This document shows positions 1 through 5,339 of a stretch of 5,366 nucleotides of DNA, in pieces. The first letter of the stretch is position 1, and the number at the start of each line of letters is the position of its first letter. The DNA comes from Hungateiclostridiaceae bacterium UBA3934. GTDB lineage: Bacteria; Bacillota; Clostridia; Acetivibrionales; DTU013. The DNA is taken from the NCBI GenBank assembly GCA_002385815.1, contig DGEE01000140.1:2383-7748 (forward strand), read 5' to 3'. The notes under the pieces were generated by a model. It saw only the letters and a program-made list of their open reading frames with translations, was not told where the DNA came from and searched no databases. Both the position numbers and the translations under genes were made by a program.

Positions 1-49
1 AACCCTCTGAAACGCCAGCCTTTATCAGCCTCAAAAGTCAATCGTTTCC

Positions 50-78
50 TTGACACTTCCGGGCTTCTTTTATATTAT
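50..78 (+). promoter_or_regulatory. Sigma-A-type promoter of alaS
   Basis: A perfect -35 box TTGACA (50-55) is followed by a 17-bp spacer and a -10 box TATTAT (73-78, five of six consensus bases). Transcription should start near 84-86, leaving a leader of about 75 nt before the alaS start codon. The leader begins with an AT-rich imperfect hairpin (85-93 with 97-104, one bulged T) and has no T-box signature, so tRNA-dependent antitermination is not indicated. The sequence upstream of the -35 box (1-49) shows no recognisable gene or terminator. Confidence 0.8.
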
Positions 79-160
79 TATTTTAAATTATCAAAATGAT
101 ATTTTTGGTCGACTATATAAATACTGAGAAACGCATGATACGGAATTGAGGATGAACCAT

Positions 161-2797
161 ATGAAAAAAATGGGATTGAACGAGATTAGAGAACAGTTTT
201 TGAGATTCTTTGAAAGCAAGGACCATTTACGTCTGCCCAGCTTTTCGCTGGTGCCGCACAATGACCCGAGTGTTTTGCTGATAAATGCCGGGATGACGCC
301 GCTTAAGCCGTATTTCACCGGCGCGGAGAAGCCTCCCCGCAACAGGATCACGACGTGTCAGAAATGCATAAGGACGCCGGATATCGAGAATGTGGGCAAG
401 ACAGCGAGACATGGCACATTCTTTGAAATGCTGGGCAATTTTTCGTTTGGCGATTACTTCAAAAAAGAAGCGATCCAGTGGGCCTGGGAGTTTGTCACTG
501 AGGTCATGGGAATGCCGGGGGACAGGCTCTATGTTTCCATATACGAGGAAGACGAAGAAGCATTCGAGATATGGAACAGGGATGTGGGTATTGCCCCGGA
601 GCGCATTTTCAGAATGGGGAAGGAGGACAACTTCTGGGAGCACGGTACAGGTCCCTGTGGTCCCTGTTCTGAGATCTATTTCGACAGAGGCCCGGAGAGA
701 GGCTGCGGACAGCCTGACTGTACTGTTGGATGTGAATGTGACAGGTATATAGAGTTCTGGAACCTGGTGTTCACGCAGTTCAACAGACAGGAGGATGGCA
801 CATATACGAAGCTGGAGAAGAGGAATATCGACACCGGGATGGGACTGGAGCGTCTTGCAGTTATCATGCAGGATGTTGAGAACCTCTTTGAAGTCGATAC
901 CATAAGGCGCATTTTGGAATATGTATGCAATAAGGCCGGCGTCATGTATGGTGAGGGCGATGATGACGTGTCCATCAGGGTCATAACTGACCATATCAGA
1001 AGTACCACGATGATGGTTTCGGATGGAATACTGCCCTCCAACGAAGGACGAGGCTATGTTCTCAGGAGACTCCTCAGAAGGGCTGCCAGACATGGAAGGC
1101 TGCTTGGCATCGAAGGCCCCTTCCTGCATGATGTGGCGAAGGTAGTTATCCGTGAGTCCAGCGAAGCATATCCTGAGCTGGCTGAGAAGGAAGAATACAT
1201 TTGCAAGGTGATAAAGACAGAGGAGGATCGTTTTGCAGCTACTATAGACCAGGGCATTGCCATCCTTAATGCAATGATTGCTGAGCTCAAGCTGGAGAAA
1301 AAGGATGTATTGCCGGGCGATATGGCATTCAAGCTGCATGACACCTACGGTTTTCCGCTGGATCTGACCAGGGAGATAGCAGAGGAAGCGGGACTGACTG
1401 TAGATGAACAGGGATTTAGAGCCGAGATGGAGGAGCAGAAGAACAAAGCCCGCATGGCTATCAAAAACAAGGAGATATCTGCATGGGGGCAGGACCTGGC
1501 CGCAGGGATAGAAGAAGATCTCAGTACTGAGTTCGTCGGATATGAGAGCTATTCATCCGAAAGTAAGATACTGTATATCATCCTTGATGGTGAGCAGGTG
1601 GACAGTGCCCAGAAGGGCGAGGAAGTGACCATCATCCTTGACAGAACGCCGTTTTATGCTGAAAGCGGCGGACAGGTAGCCGATACCGGTGTGATAGCCG
1701 GAAAGGATGGGAAGGTCAGAGTCAATGACTGCAACAAGACTGGTGAAGGTTTGTATCTCCATAGCGGCATTGTTGAGGAAGGCATCATAGAAAAGGGTAC
1801 ACCGGTGACTGCGACTATCGATGTGGAGCGCAGGCTTGCCATTGCCAGGAACCATACTGTGACACACCTTTTGCACAAGGCATTGAGAAATGTTCTGGGC
1901 GATCATGTGACCCAGGCCGGTTCGCTGGTGGAGCCTGACAGGCTGAGATTTGACTTCCGCCATTTTTCTGCCATGACAAAGGAAGAAATCAAACAGGTGG
2001 AGGAAGAGGTCAATGCCAGGATACTTGACGATCTTGAGGTGCTGGTCCGGGAAATGCCCGTGGATGAGGCCAACAGGATAGGGGCGATAGCACTTTTCGG
2101 AGAGAAATATGGCGATATCGTCAGGGTCGTGCAGGCAGGAGAGTACAGCACTGAGCTCTGCGGCGGGACCCATTTGAAATCGACTGCCCAGGCCGGACTT
2201 TTCAAGATAGTCAGTGAAGGCGGAGTGGCAGCCGGCGTAAGAAGGATAGAGGCACTTACCGGTAAGGGTGCTCTGGTCTACTATGATGAAGTGGAAGAAA
2301 AACTGGAAAACATCGCATCGGTTCTGAAAACGACTCCGCAGGAAAGCCTGAGGAGAGTGGAAACCATCAGTGCCGAATTGAAGGCGGCTCTGAAGGAAAT
2401 AGAGCAGTTGAAGGCAAAACTGGCCAGCAGTTCCTTTGACGAGGTGCTTGAAAATGCCGAAGATGTCGACGGAGTCAGGATCGTAACGGGAAGGTTCGAT
2501 CAGCTTGATATGGAAGCGCTGCGCAACACATGTGAAAGCCTCAGAAGCAAGGCGGGTACTGGTGTAGTGGTGCTGGCTTCAGCTCTTGGAGGAAAGGTCA
2601 GCTTTGTGGCCATGGCAACAAAGGATGCGGTCGCACGCGGGATCCACTGCGGCAATATAGTGAAGGAAGCAGCGAAGGCAGCAGGCGGTGGTGGCGGTGG
2701 CAGGCCTGATATGGCACAGGCCGGTGGCAAGGATGTGTCTAAGATCGACGAGGCGCTGAGACTCGCGGCTGAGGCTGCTAAAGCGCAGATAAAATGA
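161..2797 (+). CDS. alaS: Alanyl-tRNA synthetase (AlaRS)
   Basis: This class II cytoplasmic enzyme attaches alanine to tRNA-Ala and hydrolyses mischarged Ser- or Gly-tRNA-Ala. At 878 residues it has the normal bacterial length (E. coli 876). The catalytic core spans about 1-240: motif 1 around 22-52, motif 2 around 65-100 (TARHGTFFEMLGNFSFGDYF) and motif 3 GMGLERL at 226-232. A tRNA-recognition helical region follows. The editing domain has the zinc ligands HxxxH (His565, His569) and CGGTH (Cys667, His671), so proofreading looks intact. The C-terminal C-Ala domain carries the conserved glycine-rich stretch (six Gly from 842, then RPDMAQAGG). Between motifs 2 and 3 an unusual group of cysteines is present (166, 169, 182, 187, 191, 193). 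Four in-frame starts exist (TTG146, ATG152, ATG161, ATG170). ATG161 is chosen because GAGG at 148-151 sits 9 nt upstream and the resulting N-terminus fits the family. It has its own promoter and probably continues into the HIT gene. Confidence 0.98.
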   Translation: MKKMGLNEIREQFLRFFESKDHLRLPSFSLVPHNDPSVLLINAGMTPLKPYFTGAEKPPRNRITTCQKCIRTPDIENVGKTARHGTFFEMLGNFSFGDYFKKEAIQWAWEFVTEVMGMPGDRLYVSIYEEDEEAFEIWNRDVGIAPERIFRMGKEDNFWEHGTGPCGPCSEIYFDRGPERGCGQPDCTVGCECDRYIEFWNLVFTQFNRQEDGTYTKLEKRNIDTGMGLERLAVIMQDVENLFEVDTIRRILEYVCNKAGVMYGEGDDDVSIRVITDHIRSTTMMVSDGILPSNEGRGYVLRRLLRRAARHGRLLGIEGPFLHDVAKVVIRESSEAYPELAEKEEYICKVIKTEEDRFAATIDQGIAILNAMIAELKLEKKDVLPGDMAFKLHDTYGFPLDLTREIAEEAGLTVDEQGFRAEMEEQKNKARMAIKNKEISAWGQDLAAGIEEDLSTEFVGYESYSSESKILYIILDGEQVDSAQKGEEVTIILDRTPFYAESGGQVADTGVIAGKDGKVRVNDCNKTGEGLYLHSGIVEEGIIEKGTPVTATIDVERRLAIARNHTVTHLLHKALRNVLGDHVTQAGSLVEPDRLRFDFRHFSAMTKEEIKQVEEEVNARILDDLEVLVREMPVDEANRIGAIALFGEKYGDIVRVVQAGEYSTELCGGTHLKSTAQAGLFKIVSEGGVAAGVRRIEALTGKGALVYYDEVEEKLENIASVLKTTPQESLRRVETISAELKAALKEIEQLKAKLASSSFDEVLENAEDVDGVRIVTGRFDQLDMEALRNTCESLRSKAGTGVVVLASALGGKVSFVAMATKDAVARGIHCGNIVKEAAKAAGGGGGGRPDMAQAGGKDVSKIDEALRLAAEAAKAQIK

Positions 2798-2839
2798 CGA
2801 TATGGGAATAGCAATATAATAAACGGAGGATGGATCGTT

Positions 2840-3184
2840 ATGCAGGATTGTGTATTTTGCAAGATCGTTGAAAGGCAGTTGCCGTCTACGGTTGTATACG
2901 AGGACGACAAGGTGATGGCATTCAATGATATCAATCCGGTGGCACCTGTCCATGTTATCATCATCCCCAAGGCTCATATAGCCAATGTGAATGAGCTCAC
3001 TGAGAGCAATGCTTCAGTAATGGGAGATATCCACCTCGCTGCCGGGAAGATAGCAGAGAAGCTGGGAGTTGCGGACAAGGGCTACAGGTTGATCAACAAC
3101 TGCGGTGCTGATGCAGGGCAGACAGTGTTCCATCTGCATTATCATTTGATAGCGGGTGTCAAGCTGGGGCCGAAGATAATTTAA
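2840..3184 (+). CDS. hinT: HinT-like histidine-triad (HIT) nucleotide hydrolase
   Basis: The 114-residue product is a HIT-superfamily protein of the Hint branch, small cytosolic dimers that cleave purine nucleoside phosphoramidates and aminoacyl-adenylates. The histidine triad is in GQTVFHLHYHLIAG: His98, His100 and His102, with His100 expected to be the nucleophile. The Hint N-terminal pattern is clear: DCVFCKI with a CxxC (Cys4, Cys7) that can bind zinc together with histidines, then ND-INPVAPVH and IIPKAH. The C-terminus VKLGPKII resembles the E. coli HinT RPLGPM region more than the Trp-containing end of many Gram-positive HIT proteins. The start ATG2840 has GGAGGA at 2825-2830 with a 9-nt spacer. 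Only 42 nt without a terminator separate it from alaS, so co-transcription is likely. Its actual substrate cannot be read from sequence, and the gene symbol is by similarity. Confidence 0.93.
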   Translation: MQDCVFCKIVERQLPSTVVYEDDKVMAFNDINPVAPVHVIIIPKAHIANVNELTESNASVMGDIHLAAGKIAEKLGVADKGYRLINNCGADAGQTVFHLHYHLIAGVKLGPKII

Positions 3185-3191
3185 GATATCA

Positions 3192-3296
3192 GAAGCGATT
3201 ATGTTATTGAAGTGATTACGGCATTGAAGCAATCAAGCTATCGGAAGCGATTTGGTAATCAAAGCGATCAAGCTATCGGAGCGAGATGATGCGATG
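3192..3296. repeat. Degenerate 17-18-nt tandem repeats between hinT and galE
   Basis: Five consecutive units can be laid out at 3192-3208, 3209-3225, 3226-3243, 3244-3260 and 3261-3278 (17, 17, 18, 17 and 18 nt). Each begins (G/A)AAGYRATYA or a close variant and most end in TATC/CATT-like sequence. A poorer sixth unit may occupy 3279-3296. Within this, ATCAAGCTATCGGA is a perfect 14-nt direct repeat at 3232-3245 and 3267-3280. Short GATT...AATC dyads recur. The stretch lies in the 169-nt gap between hinT and galE, which shows no convincing gene, promoter or terminator. Confidence 0.6.
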
Positions 3297-3353
3297 TTTT
3301 CGTGACCAGGGATAGAGCAGGGTTCAGACTTTTTTGAAGGGGGCGTTGATCAA

Positions 3354-4367
3354 ATGGCAGTATTGGTGACTGGCGGGGCCGGATATATCGGGAGTCATAC
3401 CTGTGTCCAACTATTGGAAGCAGGCTATGAGATAGTAGTGCTTGACAATCTTTCCAACAGCAAGATGGAGGCTGTGAAAAGGATCAGAGAGCTGGCAGGG
3501 AAGGACTTTGATTTTATCAAAGGGGATATCCTTGACGGTGAGCTGCTGGATGATCTTTTTAAGAAATATGATATAGATTCGGTCATACATTTTGCGGGAC
3601 TGAAGGCGGTAGGTGAATCTGTGAGCATACCGCTCAGGTATTATCAGAACAATGTCGGAGGCTCCATGTCGCTGTTTGAGAGCATGAAGAAAAATGGTGT
3701 GAAGAACATCGTTTTCAGTTCATCAGCCACTGTTTACGGCATGACAGACAAAATGCCCCTGCGTGAGGACGATCCGTTGGGTGCACTTAACCCCTATGGG
3801 CGCACCAAACTGATGATAGAGGATATCCTTCGCGATATTTACGCATCCGACAACAGTTGGAATGTGATACTGCTCAGATATTTCAACCCCGTGGGAGCCC
3901 ATCCCAGCGGCAGGATAGGCGAGGATCCCAATGGGATCCCCAATAACCTGATGCCATTTATTTCGCAGGTCGCTGTGGGCAAGCTAAAGGAGCTCAGCGT
4001 TTTCGGGAACGATTACCCGACGCCTGACGGAACCTGTATCAGGGACTATATCCATGTGATGGATCTGGCCGACGGGCACCTGAAGGCTCTTGAGAAACTC
4101 AGTGAGAATCCCGGGGCAGTCGCTTACAATCTCGGTACCGGCAAGGGCTCCAGTGTCCTTGAGATGGTGGCCGCTTTTGGTGAAGCCACTGGTATCAGTA
4201 TACCGTACAGGATAGCAGACAGGCGTCCGGGAGATGCACCGGTAAGTTACGCCGACCCGTCCAGGGCTGCTGAGGAACTGGGCTGGACAGCCACGAGAGA
4301 TGTAATAGATATGTGCAGGGATCTGTGGACCTGGCAGTCACAAAACCCGGATGGGTATGGTGAGTGA
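3354..4367 (+). CDS. galE: UDP-glucose 4-epimerase
   Basis: This short-chain dehydrogenase/reductase enzyme interconverts UDP-glucose and UDP-galactose in the cytosol using tightly bound NAD. It serves the Leland pathway of galactose use or supplies galactosyl donors for surface polysaccharide. At 337 residues it matches E. coli GalE (338) nearly end to end. The NAD-binding TGGAGYIGSH has glycines at 7, 10 and 13. The catalytic residues are Ser124 in SSSATVYG and Tyr148/Lys152 in NPYGRTK. Other hallmarks are HFAGLKAVGES, LRYFNPVGAHPSG, GIPNNLMPF and RDYIHVMDLADGH. The residue aligned with E. coli Tyr299, which limits substrate size, is Ser298 (PGDAPVSYADPS), so UDP-N-acetylhexosamines may also be accepted. 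ATG3354 is preceded by AAGGGGG (3337-3343) with a 10-nt spacer. No other gal genes adjoin. I see no strong promoter in the gap, so it may be read through from alaS-hinT or use an unrecognised promoter. Confidence 0.97.
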   Translation: MAVLVTGGAGYIGSHTCVQLLEAGYEIVVLDNLSNSKMEAVKRIRELAGKDFDFIKGDILDGELLDDLFKKYDIDSVIHFAGLKAVGESVSIPLRYYQNNVGGSMSLFESMKKNGVKNIVFSSSATVYGMTDKMPLREDDPLGALNPYGRTKLMIEDILRDIYASDNSWNVILLRYFNPVGAHPSGRIGEDPNGIPNNLMPFISQVAVGKLKELSVFGNDYPTPDGTCIRDYIHVMDLADGHLKALEKLSENPGAVAYNLGTGKGSSVLEMVAAFGEATGISIPYRIADRRPGDAPVSYADPSRAAEELGWTATRDVIDMCRDLWTWQSQNPDGYGE

Positions 4368-4452
4368 GTATTTCGTTGACGTGAAGGAAAAATTCTGCAT
4401 GCTTACTCCCGGGGATATGAAAGAGTATTCAAAGGCGGTTTCGATCAGATAA
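4351..4452 (+). CDS. Possible small ORF overlapping the end of galE
   Basis: A short reading frame, +1 relative to galE, has candidate starts ATG4351, ATG4357 and GTG4360 and ends at TAA 4450-4452, giving 30-33 residues. It overlaps the last 8-17 nt of galE, an arrangement that permits translational coupling. Codons outside the overlap look like those of the neighbouring genes, and the product is hydrophilic with mixed charge (it ends KEYSKAVSIR). A terminator-like hairpin begins 4 nt after its stop. I recognise no family. No clear SD precedes it apart from GGATGGG very close to the start. It is not a frameshifted piece of GalE, because GalE is already full length. It may equally be a chance open frame. 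Confidence 0.25.
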   Translation: MGMVSEYFVDVKEKFCMLTPGDMKEYSKAVSIR

Positions 4453-4456
4453 ACTG

Positions 4457-4490
4457 ACAGGACGTGCCGTGGCCTGTTTGCTCCGTTTCT
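4457..4490 (+). terminator. Weak terminator-like hairpin after galE
   Basis: ACAGG (4457-4461) pairs with CCTGT (4473-4477). Inside it ACG (4462-4464) pairs with CGT (4468-4470) around a TGC loop, leaving GG bulged. The following TTGCTCCGTTTCT is T-rich but has no continuous run, so it would be an inefficient intrinsic terminator. It lies between galE and the rpsU promoter, where a transcript end is expected. Confidence 0.35.
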
Positions 4491-4491
4491 A

Positions 4492-4521
4492 TTGACTTTA
4501 TTTTGAAGAATAATATATAAT
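4492..4521 (+). promoter_or_regulatory. Sigma-A-type promoter of rpsU-yqeY
   Basis: TTGACT (4492-4497, five of six) and a perfect TATAAT (4516-4521) are separated by 18 bp. The surrounding sequence is very AT-rich, which would aid melting. Transcription should begin near 4527-4529, giving a leader of about 93 nt before rpsU. A strong independent promoter fits a ribosomal protein gene and separates this unit from galE. Confidence 0.85.
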
Positions 4522-4525
4522 ATAC

Positions 4526-4614
4526 TGTGTGCTACACATAGCTTGATTCCCACACGTAATCGAAGCAATGAACACGGCTTATACACGGCACAATTGCTAC
4601 CATCGGAGGGAGGG
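4526..4614 (+). promoter_or_regulatory. Structured 5' leader and double SD of rpsU
   Basis: The leader contains several small inverted repeats. TGTGT/ACACA (4526-4530 with 4534-4538) lies at the predicted transcript start. GCTTGATT (4541-4548) pairs with AATC-G-AAGC (4558-4566, one bulged G). AGCAAT (4564-4569) can instead pair with ATTGCT (4593-4598), and these last two compete for AAGC/AGC at 4563-4566. The ribosome-binding region is a doubled GGAGGGAGGG (4605-4614), giving possible spacers of 10 or 6 nt to ATG4621. Regulation through these structures is inference only. Confidence 0.4.
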
Positions 4615-4620
4615 ATATAC

Positions 4621-4797
4621 ATGTCAGAAGTTCGGGTAAAAGAGAACGAGTCTCTCGACAGCGCACTTAAGAGATTTAAGCGTCAGTGTGCCAAAGCAGG
4701 CGTTCTGGCTGAAGTAAGAAAAAGAGAGCATTACGAAAAGCCGAGCGTCAAGAGGAAGAAGAAGTCTGAGGCTGCCAGGAAAAGGAAGCATAAATAA
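4621..4797 (+). CDS. rpsU: 30S ribosomal protein S21
   Basis: The 58-residue product matches bacterial S21 across its whole length, starting SEVRVKENESLDSALKRFKR, with the typical REHYEKPSVKRKKKSEAARKRK tail split here at KPSVKRKKK (40-48). S21 sits on the platform of the small ribosomal subunit near the 3' end of 16S rRNA and assists SD-dependent initiation. The Lys/Arg-rich C-terminus is expected for rRNA contact. The start ATG4621 follows the doubled GGAGGGAGGG. The frame stays open upstream to TTG4543, but that longer version would add 26 residues unlike any S21 and lacks an SD. It has its own promoter and is followed after 45 nt, with no terminator, by yqeY, so the two form one operon. 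Confidence 0.98.
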   Translation: MSEVRVKENESLDSALKRFKRQCAKAGVLAEVRKREHYEKPSVKRKKKSEAARKRKHK

Positions 4798-4842
4798 TCC
4801 TGCGCAGTTTTAGCGTTCAATTTGTCACAGGAGGCTGGCTGG

Positions 4843-5286
4843 ATGTCCCTTAAGGAGCAATTGCTTGAAGATATGAAAGTTGCCATGAGGCAAAAGGATG
4901 CCGTGAGCAAAAACGCTATCCAGATGGCAAGAGCAGCAATACTACAGATCGAAAAGGATAACAGGATCACTCTCGATGATGATGGTATAATAGATGTCAT
5001 TGCGAAAGAAGTAAAGAAGAGAAGGGATGTACTGCCGGATTACGAAAAGAGTGGCAGACAGGATCTGGCAGACGAATTGAAGGCTGAGATAAATGCACTG
5101 ATGAAATACCTTCCCCGGCAGTTGACGGAGGAGGAGCTGGAAGCCATTGTCCGCCAGACGGTAGACGAGACCGGCGCATCCTCACCAAGAGACATGGGCA
5201 AGGTGATGCAGGCGGTGATGCCGAAGGTGAAAGGCAGAGCCGATGGCAAGGTTGTCAGTGCGATCGTAAAAAGGATTCTAGGCTGA
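4843..5286 (+). CDS. yqeY: GatB/YqeY domain-containing protein
   Basis: This 147-residue protein is a stand-alone YqeY, related to the tRNA-binding tail domain of GatB in the Asp/Glu-tRNA amidotransferase. Its cellular function is not established, and a tRNA-linked role is inferred from that homology. The largely helical N-terminal half runs through RRDVLPDYEKSGRQDLA (about 60-76). The conserved YLPRQLTEEEL begins at Tyr89, and the C-terminal small domain holds DMGKVM (117-122) and GRADGK (131-136). ATG4843 is chosen over the upstream in-frame TTG4822 because a perfect AGGAGG (4829-4834) lies 8 nt before it and the usual family N-terminus MSLKEQLLED follows. It is the distal gene of the rpsU operon and is followed within 20 nt by a strong terminator. 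All typical YqeY blocks are present and full length. Confidence 0.95.
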   Translation: MSLKEQLLEDMKVAMRQKDAVSKNAIQMARAAILQIEKDNRITLDDDGIIDVIAKEVKKRRDVLPDYEKSGRQDLADELKAEINALMKYLPRQLTEEELEAIVRQTVDETGASSPRDMGKVMQAVMPKVKGRADGKVVSAIVKRILG

Positions 5287-5295
5287 ACTTGGCGG

Positions 5296-5325
5296 AAAAA
5301 AAGCTCGATTACATCGAGCTTTTTT
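5296..5325. terminator. Strong intrinsic terminator after yqeY
   Basis: GCTCGAT (5303-5309) and ATCGAGC (5313-5319) form a perfect 7-bp stem around a TAC loop, followed by six T (5320-5325). Seven A precede the stem (5296-5302), so the stem can extend with A-U pairs, and on the minus strand the same element also reads as stem plus T-run. It would therefore stop transcription from either side. Confidence 0.93.
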
Positions 5326-5339
5326 CATATGGCGGGAAT

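Noticed and set aside
96..149. A 17-codon leader ORF before alaS whose TGA (147-149) overlaps the alaS SD.
   Set aside because: It has no SD, would start about 10 nt from the predicted transcript start, and contains no alanine codons, so it does not look like an attenuation peptide.
390..752. A 120-codon frame on the + strand inside alaS.
   Set aside because: It overlaps the most conserved part of the AlaRS catalytic core in another frame, has no convincing SD and shows no recognisable motif.
227..1339. A 370-codon open frame antisense to alaS, with a similar one at 1553-2173.
   Set aside because: Both are exactly in register with alaS codons, where antisense stops would need TTA, CTA or TCA codons in alaS. 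Those codons are rarely used here, so long antisense frames arise automatically. The translations resemble no family.
2815..2820. A perfect TATAAT between alaS and hinT.
   Set aside because: There is no -35-like box 16-18 bp upstream and no extended -10. The transcript would start inside the hinT SD at about 2827.
3253..3261. TGGTAATCA as an extended -10 for galE.
   Set aside because: It matches the -10 consensus poorly and no acceptable -35 lies at the right distance.
3185..3289. An in-frame extension of 34 sense codons after the hinT TAA.
   Set aside because: The HIT protein is already complete. An open run of this length is common by chance, and the region is explained by the short tandem repeats.
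4543..4620. A 26-residue N-terminal extension of S21 from TTG4543.
   Set aside because: S21 proteins begin at the SEVRVKENE-type sequence. ATG4621 has a strong SD, while TTG4543 has none.
4338..4622. A 94-codon minus-strand frame across the galE-rpsU gap.
   Set aside because: It runs against the strong rpsU promoter, has no SD before its ATG and no recognisable protein motif.
4822..4842. TTG4822 as the start of yqeY.
   Set aside because: The perfect AGGAGG at 4829-4834 would lie inside the coding sequence, and it is ideally placed for ATG4843.
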